From the NCBI GenBank assembly GCA_002392745.1, contig DGHR01000019.1, positions 1 through 36,234 of the forward strand: a stretch of DNA of 36,234 bases. Reading direction: 5' to 3'. This DNA comes from Bacteroidales bacterium UBA3843 (GTDB lineage: Bacteria; Bacteroidota; Bacteroidia; Bacteroidales; Paludibacteraceae). Made by a program: the position numbers and the translations under genes. Of this stretch, positions 14,851 through 22,213 are shown one piece after another. Position 1 is the stretch's first letter, and every line of letters begins with the position of its first letter. Below the pieces are notes generated by a model that was not told the DNA's origin, made no database searches, and saw only the letters and a program-made list of their open reading frames with translations.

Positions 14851-14882
14851 CAAAATTACCAAAAAAAAATGATATACGCAAA
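14851..14882 (-). promoter_or_regulatory. Promoter of the exonuclease/DUF4290/prs/M28 operon
   Basis: On the minus strand TTTG (14882-14879), a 20-nt spacer and TAATTTTG (14858-14851). The upstream element TTTGCGTATATCA is followed by a T-run. The -7 box is part of TTTTGC-GTT-GCAAAA (14841-14855). The -33 box lies at the centre of an imperfect hairpin around GCAAATTTGC (14878-14887). The leader to the start codon is unusually long, about 270 nt, and contains the direct repeats. Confidence 0.75.
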
Positions 14883-15107
14883 TTTGCATGCCATTTTTTC
14901 GTAAAAATTCCATTTTTACACACTTTTATTGATTTTGCTTCGTTTTTTCATCACTTTTCTTTTCTTCCGTCCACCCTCTCACTCTTTCTCTCCCCTCTCC
15001 TTCCATTGTCCCCTCTCCATTCCTACTCCATTCTTTCTCCCTCTCGGCAGGGGAGAACCTGGGTAAGCCCAAAATCGTCCCGATTTCGTGCTATTTTCGT
15101 TCCCTTA

Positions 15108-15151
15108 CCATAGGATAACCATACCATATCCATAGGATACCCATAGGATAA
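15108..15151. repeat. Tandem array of an 11-bp unit, four copies
   Basis: CCATAGGATAA, CCATACCATAT, CCATAGGATAC and CCATAGGATAA follow one another without gaps, each exactly 11 bp. The array lies about 80 bp upstream of the ssb promoter. Confidence 0.9.
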
Positions 15152-15183
15152 AACATCTTGTTTTGCATTTTTGTCGCTTTTAC

Positions 15184-15209
15184 TATATTATATATGAATA
15201 TATAATATA
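15184..15209. repeat. Perfect AT-only inverted repeat
   Basis: TATATTATATAT and ATATATAATATA form perfect 12-bp arms with a 2-bp GA centre. It lies 23 bp upstream of the ssb -33 box. It could melt easily, extrude a cruciform, or bind a regulator. Confidence 0.8.
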
Positions 15210-15231
15210 CATTTTGTGATGAGATTTTTTG

Positions 15232-15263
15232 TTTGCATATGTCATTTTTTTTCTGTACCTTTG
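15232..15263 (+). promoter_or_regulatory. Promoter of ssb, with a dyad at the -7 box
   Basis: TTTG 15232-15235, a 20-nt spacer, TACCTTTG 15256-15263. The upstream motif TTTGCATATGTCA is followed by a T-run. The -7 box belongs to a perfect dyad ACCTTTGC-N4-GCAAAGGT at 15257-15276. The leader to the ATG is about 65 nt. Confidence 0.85.
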
Positions 15264-15332
15264 CACCTGCAAAGGTTTTTTAACAACATTTTTCAACTAA
15301 ACAACTCTACTAAATCGTAAATTTCTAAGGTT

Positions 15333-15815
15333 ATGGCAAGTGTAAACAAAGTAATCCTTATCGGCAACGTTGGCAATGATCCTGAAGTTCGTTATCTAGA
15401 CCGCGGCGTTGCAATCGCTACTTTCAATCTGGCAACTACTGAGCGTGGCTATGTTATGCAGAACGGCACTCAAGTTCCCGATGTCACCGAGTGGCACGCT
15501 ATCGTTCTCTGGCGCAATCTCGCCGAGTGGGCGCAGCAAAACGTACGCAAGAGCATGAAAGTGTACATCGAGGGAAAACTCAAAACCCGCACATGGGAAA
15601 AAGACGGACAAATCCGACGCAAAACGGAAGTGGTCGCTGAGAACATCCAGATTCTCTACAAACCCGAACAATACCGCTACAACGGCGACAAACGTACTCC
15701 GGCGGACGAAGAAATCAACGACCAGGCTATCGACAACGAGGCTTTCGACCAGAACGAGAATCAAGAGCAAAACCAGCAGCAGGGAGGTATCTTCAACGGA
15801 CTCTTCAACCGCTAA
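15333..15815 (+). CDS. ssb: Single-stranded DNA-binding protein
   Basis: A 160-residue SSB with an OB-fold over residues 1-110: MASVNKVILIGNVGNDPEVRYL, the ATTERGY strand, VTEWHAIVLWRNLAEWA and the KVYIEGKLKTRTW strand. The tail (115-160) is rich in Asn, Gln and Glu. Unlike most bacterial SSBs it does not end in the acidic DDxPF tip that recruits repair and replication partners; it ends GGIFNGLFNR. It may be a second SSB copy, or partner binding may differ here. First gene after a strong promoter. The next gene starts 33 bases downstream. Confidence 0.93.
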   Translation: MASVNKVILIGNVGNDPEVRYLDRGVAIATFNLATTERGYVMQNGTQVPDVTEWHAIVLWRNLAEWAQQNVRKSMKVYIEGKLKTRTWEKDGQIRRKTEVVAENIQILYKPEQYRYNGDKRTPADEEINDQAIDNEAFDQNENQEQNQQQGGIFNGLFNR

Positions 15816-15848
15816 TACCCCTGCGCTCCACCTGATAACACACCTGAA

Positions 15849-16811
15849 ATGGACAACAAGGAACGATACATACAGTGGGTCGCGCAGCAGGATTATATAC
15901 CTGTATTCATGACGCCCTGGTGGCTCGATGCCGTTTGCGCGGGCAAGGAATGGAATGTTCTCCTCGCCGAGGATGAGCAGGGAAACATCCAAGGCGCCAT
16001 GCCGTATCTCTTGCGCAAGCGCGCGTGGTACAAATATATTATTATGCCCCAGCAGACGCAAATCGGCGGCATTTGGGTCAACTCCGAAACCACTGCGGAC
16101 AGATGGGCCACGGCCGAGGTGTGCCGCAAAATCAAGGAGCAACTCGACGGAATGGGACTCGCCTATTACTACCAGCAGTACCTGCCAGGAAGTCTCTGTG
16201 TGGACGCCATGAGGGCATTGGGATTCAAAACACGCGAACGAGTCACATACCGTGTAAACGACCTGAGCGATTTGGACGGACTGATTGCCTCTTTCTCGAA
16301 GAACAAGAAGAGACAGCTCCAGAAAGCGCTCAGTCTCCATGCTGAACGCGGCAAAATGGATGCAGAGGAATTCTTCCGCTTCCACCGGCATTGCATGGAG
16401 GTCCGCAAACGCAAACTGTCTTATTCTCGCGAGTTTCTCCTCGTCCTCGAACGCAAAGCGCGCAGAAACGGTCAATGCGAGATTCTCACGGTTTGCAATG
16501 CAGACGGGGTTCCTTACGCCGCGGCGTTCCTTGTGTGGGACAAAAACTACATGTACTACCTCATCCCTGCGCTCGACTCCACGTTCAGCGACTCCGGAGC
16601 CGGAGCACTTCTCGCTCTGGAGGCTATGAAACTTGCGCGGGAGAAACATGTCCTCTTCGATTTCGAAGGCTCTATGGACCGTGGTACGGCCAAGCACTAC
16701 AAACAGTTCGGTAGTATTCCTGTCACCTATTTCAGCGTAGAGAAATACTATAAGCCGCTCTTCCGCCTCGCTATCTGGTTCCAACGCCTCCGGGAATGGG
16801 GTATGAGATAA
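15849..16811 (+). CDS. GNAT/FemAB-like acyltransferase of unknown substrate
   Basis: A 320-residue protein of the FemAB-like/BioF2 GNAT class (Acetyltransf_6 type). The N-terminal half opens with YIPVFMTPWWLDAV and carries a tandem GNAT fold. The C-terminal half holds LSYSREFLLVLERKA, AAAFLVWDKNYMYYLI, and the family end pattern LFDFEGSMDRGTAKHYKQFG. Such enzymes transfer acyl or aminoacyl groups to peptidoglycan, polysaccharide or lipids. The following two glycosyltransferases suggest a cell-surface glycan, but the substrate cannot be read from sequence. There are no membrane segments or signal peptide, so it acts in the cytoplasm. Confidence 0.82.
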   Translation: MDNKERYIQWVAQQDYIPVFMTPWWLDAVCAGKEWNVLLAEDEQGNIQGAMPYLLRKRAWYKYIIMPQQTQIGGIWVNSETTADRWATAEVCRKIKEQLDGMGLAYYYQQYLPGSLCVDAMRALGFKTRERVTYRVNDLSDLDGLIASFSKNKKRQLQKALSLHAERGKMDAEEFFRFHRHCMEVRKRKLSYSREFLLVLERKARRNGQCEILTVCNADGVPYAAAFLVWDKNYMYYLIPALDSTFSDSGAGALLALEAMKLAREKHVLFDFEGSMDRGTAKHYKQFGSIPVTYFSVEKYYKPLFRLAIWFQRLREWGMR

Positions 16812-16865
16812 TAGTAACGAATGTACAACGAGAGATAGAAAAGCGTATCTCCAACCGATGAAATT

Positions 16866-16915
16866 CGTACATCAATCGTACATCAATCGTACATCGTAAA
16901 TTATTAAATCGTAAA
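16866..16915. repeat. Short tandem array of an 11-bp unit before the GT4 gene
   Basis: CGTACATCAAT is repeated exactly at 16866-16876 and 16877-16887, then a partial CGTACAT followed by two CGTAAATT blocks reaches the TTG start codon. The array fills the second half of the 104-bp spacer. Confidence 0.8.
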
Positions 16916-17989
16916 TTGAAAGTCCTCTTTCTCACACCTTGGTATCCGTCACCGAAGGACGCGATGAGTGGTCTCTTCGTGCTGAAGCACGTAGAGGCGG
17001 TCCGTGCGCAGGGTGTGGACGTGCGCGTCATCTTCTCGCAAGGCTGGGGCGATATGTGGAGGCAATGGCGGACACTCCGCCGCGAAGGATGGATGCCGGA
17101 TCTCGTACAACTGAACGTCATTCAGAAGCAAGGACTCCTCGCTCTCTGGCTCAAACACCGATACGACATTCCGTATGTCATCATCGAACACTTTGCCGGC
17201 TATCTGCCGGTTAATAATAGTGTTTCCGCACATGGGCTGCATACCGCATTCATGCGCCATGTATGCAAAAACGCCGAAGCGGTAATGCCCGTCAGCGAGA
17301 AGTTGCAAAAAGCCATGCAGGCATTAGGATTTCAAGCGAAAAGATGGCAACTCATCGACAACGTGGTAGATGATTTCTTCTTCGACATACCGAAGCATCG
17401 AAACAATCGCGACCATTCGGGGGTGAATAATACCGATTTGTCGGACCATCGGAAGATTCTCTTGAATATAACCTGTTTCGATGAACGGGCGAAGAATGTG
17501 AAAGGCCTGCTCCGGGCCGCAAAAATGCTGAGCGAGAGACACCGGGACTGGCAGTTGGTCCTCGTTGGTACGGGCATAGACTATAAGGACGTTCGCGCGT
17601 ACGCAGACTCACTTGACCTTCCCGAAAACCTCTTGCGCTGGACAGGCGAACTGACACCGCGGGAGGTGGCGGAAGAGATGGCTCACGCAGACGCCTTTGT
17701 GCTCTCCAGCCGATACGAAACATATAGCGTTGTGCTCGCAGAAGCCGCTGTTGCAGGATTACCTGTTCTCTCCACACCCGTTGGCATCGCAGAGGAAACA
17801 GCCGACATCATCGTACCGCAAGAAATCGCTCAATACAAACCGGGCAAGTTTGCTGAATTCATAGAGAGCATCCTTTGGAATAAATCTGTCACAGGTCACC
17901 AATCACCCCTTACCGATCGGTTTACCGCCGCCGCAATAGGAAAGAAATTGATAGAGGTGTATGATAGCTGTTTGCATCACGACATATAA
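16916..17989 (+). CDS. Glycosyltransferase family 4
   Basis: A GT-B fold retaining glycosyltransferase of 357 residues. The N-terminal domain opens with MKVLFLTPWYPS and has the GLFVLKHVEAV acceptor helix. The C-terminal domain has LVLVGTGIDYK, the helix RWTGELTPREVAEEM, and the nucleotide-sugar motif FVLSSRYETYSVVLAEAAVAGLPVL with the key E-x7-E pattern. The start is TTG at 16916, since the family's N-terminal strand begins exactly there and no ATG fits. It overlaps the next glycosyltransferase by 29 bases. It is probably cytoplasmic and adds a sugar to a lipid-linked or surface glycan; donor and acceptor unknown. Confidence 0.9.
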   Translation: MKVLFLTPWYPSPKDAMSGLFVLKHVEAVRAQGVDVRVIFSQGWGDMWRQWRTLRREGWMPDLVQLNVIQKQGLLALWLKHRYDIPYVIIEHFAGYLPVNNSVSAHGLHTAFMRHVCKNAEAVMPVSEKLQKAMQALGFQAKRWQLIDNVVDDFFFDIPKHRNNRDHSGVNNTDLSDHRKILLNITCFDERAKNVKGLLRAAKMLSERHRDWQLVLVGTGIDYKDVRAYADSLDLPENLLRWTGELTPREVAEEMAHADAFVLSSRYETYSVVLAEAAVAGLPVLSTPVGIAEETADIIVPQEIAQYKPGKFAEFIESILWNKSVTGHQSPLTDRFTAAAIGKKLIEVYDSCLHHDI

Positions 17990-18902
17990 CCACGAGCTCT
18001 TTATTGCGCAAGCCATAGACAGCGCACGTATGCAGCAATGCGAAGAACCGATTCGTATCTATGTCGGTGATGACGCATCTACTGACGGTACAAAAGCCAT
18101 CTGCGAACAATGCGCAAAACAGGACAAACGGATTGTCTATATCCGCAGGGAACGGAATATGGGCCTCGTGGACAACACCATAGACCTTTATCGCCGTATC
18201 ATGGACGATAACTGCGATTTTATCGCAATGCTGGATGGAGATGACTTCTGGATAGATGCCAATAAATTACAGTTGCAGATAAACTATCTTCGTTCTCACC
18301 CGGAATGTGGCTTTGTACACACTAACGGGCGCACTTTCTCCGGTAGTAATAAATGGACCTTCGGGCAACGTCAAGGCGTCTATGGACTGGACTCGCCGGG
18401 TTTTGCCAACTGCACAGTCGTTTTCCGGACAGAACTCCTGGAGAAGAGCATATTAGATGAGATAGAAGCACAACATTTCCTATGGCTGGACTACCCGCTG
18501 TACGGCATTTTCTACCAAAAGACGAATTGGCACTACCTGCCGGTAGAAACCGCTGTTTGGAGAGACCATACATCCGTGTCACAGCCCAAAACGGCACAGG
18601 CAATCTTGGCCTTACGCGAGGAGAAATGCCGGATGTGGAAATGGCTCGATTCGCAATTCCCTGGCAAAACAGGTTATTCTGCCGGAAAAACAGAAGATTA
18701 TTTATACGAGCAGCGGCTAAATCTGATATACCAATTTGACGACCGATCATTAATCACTCCGGCACTGCTAAAGCAGTATCATCCCAAAAAATGGAAACAG
18801 AGGGTAAAACAATTAGGGCTGAAAAGCGTAGTATTCTATACCATTTTACAAAAAATATCACTTTTTATTTGCACAATTCAGCAAAAAGTTGTACCTTTGT
18901 AG
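17961..18902 (+). CDS. Glycosyltransferase family 2
   Basis: A GT-A fold enzyme of 313 residues. It begins MIAVCITTYNHELF and has YVGDDASTDGTKAI (nucleotide-binding Asp residues) and the DXD-type metal site MLDGDDFW near residue 95. The rest, with FVHTNGRTFSG and VWRDHTSVSQP, fits family 2 transferases of Bacteroidales surface polysaccharide clusters. Its start lies inside the preceding GT4 gene (29-base overlap), so the two are translationally coupled. The promoter of the following tonB gene is embedded in its last 12 codons. Substrate unknown. Confidence 0.9.
   Translation: MIAVCITTYNHELFIAQAIDSARMQQCEEPIRIYVGDDASTDGTKAICEQCAKQDKRIVYIRRERNMGLVDNTIDLYRRIMDDNCDFIAMLDGDDFWIDANKLQLQINYLRSHPECGFVHTNGRTFSGSNKWTFGQRQGVYGLDSPGFANCTVVFRTELLEKSILDEIEAQHFLWLDYPLYGIFYQKTNWHYLPVETAVWRDHTSVSQPKTAQAILALREEKCRMWKWLDSQFPGKTGYSAGKTEDYLYEQRLNLIYQFDDRSLITPALLKQYHPKKWKQRVKQLGLKSVVFYTILQKISLFICTIQQKVVPL
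18868..18899 (+). promoter_or_regulatory. Promoter of tonB-recG inside the end of the GT2 gene
   Basis: TTTG 18868-18871, a 20-nt spacer, TACCTTTG 18892-18899. The -7 box encodes the last codons of the glycosyltransferase, and its stop codon directly follows. The predicted transcript starts near 18906, leaving a leader of about 55 nt to the ATG at 18963. Confidence 0.8.
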
Positions 18903-18962
18903 CCGATTTTGAGTTTTTATGCCTACGGGCATATGGGACAACGACCTAAAAAACACAAGTAT

Positions 18963-19643
18963 ATGCAAGTTAAGAAATCTGAAAATGCCAGCTTGGAGCA
19001 TGACAAACTCATCTATGTTTTGATGGGATTTGTTTTCGTGCTCAGTCTATGCTACGTAGCGCTGGAATGGACCGAGAAAGAGGTTACAAAGTATGAGGTA
19101 ACCGACACTGAGTTCCAGTTTGAGGAAGAAATTGAAATCCAACAGACCTCTCAGGAAACGCCTCCCCCTCCCCCACCCCCTGCTGTTCAAGAGGTAGAGG
19201 TGCTCAACGTCGTTGAGGACGACAAAGAGGTGGAGACCATCGAGGTGAACACCGAGGACGACAAGGAAACCGAAGTCGTTATCGCTGCGCCGGTAGAGGC
19301 TCCGGAAGAGGAAGAGGAAGAAGAGGTTGTCTTCGTCGTTGTGGAGAAGATGCCTGAATTCCCCGGAGGACAGCAGGCCCTGTTCAAATACCTGAGCGAG
19401 AACGTTAAATACCCGGTTATCGCACAGGAGAATGGTATCCAAGGTCGTGTTATCTGCCAGTTCGTCGTAAACCGTGACGGCTCTATCGTTGATGTAGAAG
19501 TCGTTCGTTCCGGTGGTGACCCCTCACTCGACAAAGAGGCGGTGCGTGTCATCAAATCGATGCCGAAATGGAAAGCCGGACAGCAGCGCGGTAAACCCGT
19601 TCGCGTGAAATATACAGTGCCGGTTAACTTCAAATTACAATAA
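18963..19643 (+). CDS. tonB: TonB energy transducer
   Basis: A 226-residue inner-membrane TonB protein that passes proton-motive force to TonB-dependent outer-membrane receptors. MQVKKSENASLEHDK precedes one membrane helix (about residues 18-35). A proline stretch (TPPPPPPPA) and a long acidic Glu/Val region span the periplasm. The C-terminal TonB domain runs from VEKMPEFPGGQQAL to VKYTVPVNFKL. The frame is open from 18909, but that start would sit at the predicted transcription start, and the typical Bacteroidales N-terminus begins at 18963. exbB/exbD are not adjacent. recG follows 42 bases downstream. Confidence 0.92.
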   Translation: MQVKKSENASLEHDKLIYVLMGFVFVLSLCYVALEWTEKEVTKYEVTDTEFQFEEEIEIQQTSQETPPPPPPPAVQEVEVLNVVEDDKEVETIEVNTEDDKETEVVIAAPVEAPEEEEEEEVVFVVVEKMPEFPGGQQALFKYLSENVKYPVIAQENGIQGRVICQFVVNRDGSIVDVEVVRSGGDPSLDKEAVRVIKSMPKWKAGQQRGKPVRVKYTVPVNFKLQ

Positions 19644-19652
19644 CAAAATCCT

Positions 19653-19682
19653 CGTAATTACGTAATTACGACATTACGTAAT
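19653..19682. repeat. Octamer array CGTAATTA before recG
   Basis: CGTAATTA, CGTAATTA, CGACATTA and CGTAAT follow directly with period 8, filling the 42-bp tonB-recG gap up to three bases from the recG ATG. Confidence 0.85.
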
Positions 19683-19685
19683 CCT

Positions 19686-21800
19686 ATGGAGTTGGCTCAC
19701 AGAGATATAACCTACTGCAAGAATGTCGGCGCTAAGCGTGCCGACATTCTTCGTAATGAACTCGGTGTCCGCACCGCGATGGACTTGGTGCGCCAATACC
19801 CGTACAAATACATCGACCGCAGCAGGTTCTATCGCATTGCCGAACTGGACGACGAAGATACATACGTCCAGATTATCGGAGAAGTCACCGAATGGCATAC
19901 TGTCGGAATCGGAAAAGCACAACGGCTCAGCGCCACATTCTTTGACGGGACACACCAATGCGAACTGGTTTGGTTCAGAGGCGTACAATACGTCAAACTC
20001 CAACGGGGAGTCAAATATCTCCTCTTCGGAAAACCAAGCCGCTTCAATCATACATACAACTTTGTACATCCGGAACTGACCCCATGGGACAAAGTCACTC
20101 CGGAAATGACACAAGGCCTCGAACCGTACTACAACACCACGGAGAAGATGAAACGCATCAACCTGAATTCAAAGGCTATGCGTGGCATCATAGCTGACCT
20201 GATGCCGGAAGTGAGAATGGGTGTTCCTGATACCATGGGTGCGGACATCTTGCAACGATATCGTTTGATGAGCCTTACGGAAGCGCTGCTCAATGTACAC
20301 TTCCCGCGCGACATGCAAACCATGCAAAATGCACGCGCAAGGCTGAAATTCGAAGAACTGTTCTATATTCAGTTGCAGATTTTGCGCCAGATGAAACGGC
20401 GTGAAATGAATGCAGGATTCAGAATGCCTTTGGTCGGACAGCGTTTCCATGCCCTGTATAAATGTCTGCCTTTCGACTTGACCAACGCGCAAAAACGAGT
20501 CATTCACGAGATTCACGACGACTTGAAGTCCGGCAAACAGATGAACCGCCTCCTTCAGGGAGATGTCGGTAGCGGAAAAACATTGGTTGCTCTGCTATGC
20601 TGCCTGCTCGCAGTGGACAATGGTTTCCAGACCTGTATAATGGCGCCTACGGAAATCCTTGCCAACCAGCATTACGAGACATTGCGCCATTTCTTGGCGC
20701 CGCTGGGAAATAGTGTTAACGTCGGACTGCTCACCGGCTCGACTACCAAGAAGCAACGCGAACCGTTGCACGAAGGACTGAGAAACGGAGAGATAAATAT
20801 TCTGGTCGGCACGCATGCGTTGCTGGAAGACGAGGTGCAATGGCGCAATCTGGGACTGGTCATCATCGATGAGCAACACCGTTTCGGCGTGGCGCAACGG
20901 GCCAAACTATGGACCAAGAGCCGCAAGGACAACAGTTCCTCTGCCGTTGATGCACCGCATATTCTGGTTATGACAGCAACGCCTATCCCGCGTACATTGG
21001 CCATGACGCTCTACGGAGACTTGAGTGTCAGCATAATCGACGAACTGCCACCGGGACGCAAACCGGTACAGACCGTTCATTACCAACTCAGCCGCCGCGC
21101 ACAAGTGTATAGTTTCGTACGAAAACAAATCGAACAAGGAAGGCAGGTTTACGTGGTGTTCCCATTGATAAAGGAAAACGAGAAACTCGACTTGCAAGAC
21201 CTGCAAAACGGGTTCAACGAATTGTGCGAAGCCTTCCCCGAATACCGTATCTCAATGGTGCACGGGCAAATGAAAGCCGCTGACAAAGACCTGCAAATGC
21301 AACGATTTATCTCCGGTCAGACACAAATACTCGTTGCCACTACGGTTATCGAGGTGGGAGTAAACGTACCGAACGCATCCGTCATGATTATACAAAATGC
21401 GGAGCGGTTCGGACTCAGCCAGTTGCATCAACTGCGCGGACGTGTCGGACGTGGTGCGGATCAGAGTTACTGCTTATTGCTCACGCGCACAGAATTGACC
21501 AAAGACACACGAAAACGAATGGACATCATGGTAGCTACCAACGATGGTTTCCGCATTGCCGAAGCAGACTTGCAGCTCCGGGGCCCCGGTGATTTGGAGG
21601 GCACACAGCAATCCGGACTCCCGTTCGATTTGCACATAGCGAATCTGGCTACGGACGGACAACTGCTGACGCTCGCCAGACAGGCTGCTATGGAGATTCT
21701 GGATGCCGATCCACTACTCGAAGACGAACGTAATCGCATCTATAAAAGGCAATTGGACATTCTGCGGATTGAAACGCATAATTGGGGCGATATCAGTTGA
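19686..21800 (+). CDS. recG: ATP-dependent DNA helicase RecG
   Basis: RecG remodels stalled replication forks and branch-migrates Holliday junctions. The 704-residue length is normal. A wedge/OB domain occupies about 1-230. The helicase core follows, with Walker A GDVGSGKT at 292-299, DEQHRFG at 395-401 (DEQH box), TATPIPRT, and the C-terminal motifs TTVIEVGVNVPNA and QLRGRVGRG. The C-terminal RecG signature LRGPGDLEGTQQSG is present. It is co-transcribed with tonB after a 42-bp gap. All motifs are intact. Confidence 0.97.
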   Translation: MELAHRDITYCKNVGAKRADILRNELGVRTAMDLVRQYPYKYIDRSRFYRIAELDDEDTYVQIIGEVTEWHTVGIGKAQRLSATFFDGTHQCELVWFRGVQYVKLQRGVKYLLFGKPSRFNHTYNFVHPELTPWDKVTPEMTQGLEPYYNTTEKMKRINLNSKAMRGIIADLMPEVRMGVPDTMGADILQRYRLMSLTEALLNVHFPRDMQTMQNARARLKFEELFYIQLQILRQMKRREMNAGFRMPLVGQRFHALYKCLPFDLTNAQKRVIHEIHDDLKSGKQMNRLLQGDVGSGKTLVALLCCLLAVDNGFQTCIMAPTEILANQHYETLRHFLAPLGNSVNVGLLTGSTTKKQREPLHEGLRNGEINILVGTHALLEDEVQWRNLGLVIIDEQHRFGVAQRAKLWTKSRKDNSSSAVDAPHILVMTATPIPRTLAMTLYGDLSVSIIDELPPGRKPVQTVHYQLSRRAQVYSFVRKQIEQGRQVYVVFPLIKENEKLDLQDLQNGFNELCEAFPEYRISMVHGQMKAADKDLQMQRFISGQTQILVATTVIEVGVNVPNASVMIIQNAERFGLSQLHQLRGRVGRGADQSYCLLLTRTELTKDTRKRMDIMVATNDGFRIAEADLQLRGPGDLEGTQQSGLPFDLHIANLATDGQLLTLARQAAMEILDADPLLEDERNRIYKRQLDILRIETHNWGDIS

Positions 21801-21856
21801 TTTCTCCGCTTTTTAATACTTATTTTAAAACTTTTTTCAAAAAAAAGCATAAAAAT

Positions 21857-21888
21857 TTTGCGTATATCAAAAAAAAGCAGTACTTTTG
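21857..21888 (+). promoter_or_regulatory. Promoter of the tRNA-Leu/rpsU unit
   Basis: TTTG 21857-21860, a 20-nt spacer with the TATATCA plus A-run form of the extended motif, and TACTTTTG 21881-21888. The tRNA begins 24 bases after the -7 box. Confidence 0.8.
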
Positions 21889-21912
21889 CAGCCGCTTTTG
21901 ACAAAAAAGCCA

Positions 21913-21992
21913 GCCCAGGTGGCGGAATTGGTAGACGCGTTGGTCTCAAACACCAATGGGAAACCGTGCCGGTTCGATCCCGGCCCTGGGTA
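21913..21992 (+). tRNA. tRNA-Leu(CAA)
   Basis: The cloverleaf is clear. Acceptor GCCCAGG pairs with CCTGGGT, the anticodon stem TTGGT/ACCAA encloses CTCAAAC with anticodon CAA (reads UUG), a short class II variable arm follows, and the T-arm is GCCGG-TTCGATC-CCGGC. The CCA end is not encoded (ACA follows). The rpsU Shine-Dalgarno begins 5 bases after the tRNA, so both are on one transcript and RNA processing must release the mRNA. Confidence 0.95.
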
Positions 21993-21996
21993 CACG

Positions 21997-22006
21997 AAAG
22001 GAGGTG
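21997..22006 (+). promoter_or_regulatory. Exceptionally strong Shine-Dalgarno of rpsU
   Basis: AAAGGAGGTG lies with GGAGG 8 nt before the ATG. No other gene in the window has such a match. In Bacteroidetes the ribosomal anti-Shine-Dalgarno is normally occluded with help from bS21, and rpsU is a known exception that keeps a strong site, allowing autoregulation by bS21 level. Confidence 0.85.
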
Positions 22007-22012
22007 TATGCA

Positions 22013-22207
22013 ATGATTATCGTTCCTGTAAAAGAAGGTGAGAACATCGAGCGCGCGATTAAGAAATTCAAACGCAAATTCGATAAGACGGGTGTCGTTA
22101 AGGAGCTCCGTCGTCGTCAGCAATTTGACAAACCGAGTGAGTTGAAGCGCATCAAGATGGCACATGCTAAATATGTGCAATCGTTGCACGCTAACGACGA
22201 TAAATAA
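22013..22207 (+). CDS. rpsU: 30S ribosomal protein bS21
   Basis: A 64-residue basic protein beginning MIIVPVKEGENIERAIKKFKRK, typical of Bacteroidetes bS21, which sits near the 3' end of 16S rRNA. The frame extends upstream through the tRNA, but ATG 22013, placed 8 nt after the Shine-Dalgarno, is the true start. It is co-transcribed with tRNA-Leu. Six bases separate its stop from the convergent murI stop. A perfect 8-bp stem (ATGCCGAT/ATCGGCAT, 22261-22287) inside the end of murI may help end this transcript. Confidence 0.96.
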   Translation: MIIVPVKEGENIERAIKKFKRKFDKTGVVKELRRRQQFDKPSELKRIKMAHAKYVQSLHANDDK

Positions 22208-22213
22208 AGTCTC

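Larger units (their letters stand above)
14573..15332. other. Long gene-free region between the exonuclease and ssb genes
   Basis: This 760-bp spacer holds two divergent promoters (14851-14882 minus, 15232-15263 plus), three repeat structures listed separately, and a pyrimidine-rich stretch (about 14940-15060) in which I see no gene on either strand. It includes plus-strand frames of up to 113 codons, but their low-complexity serine/leucine/phenylalanine content argues against coding. Confidence 0.6.

Noticed and set aside
15184..15209. AT-only inverted repeat as an attachment or transposon end
   Set aside because: There is no transposase or integrase gene, no matching second end and no target duplication in the window.
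15396..16784. Minus-strand frame of 462 codons opposite ssb and the GNAT-like gene
   Set aside because: It covers two clear plus-strand genes and the gap between them and has no family motif.
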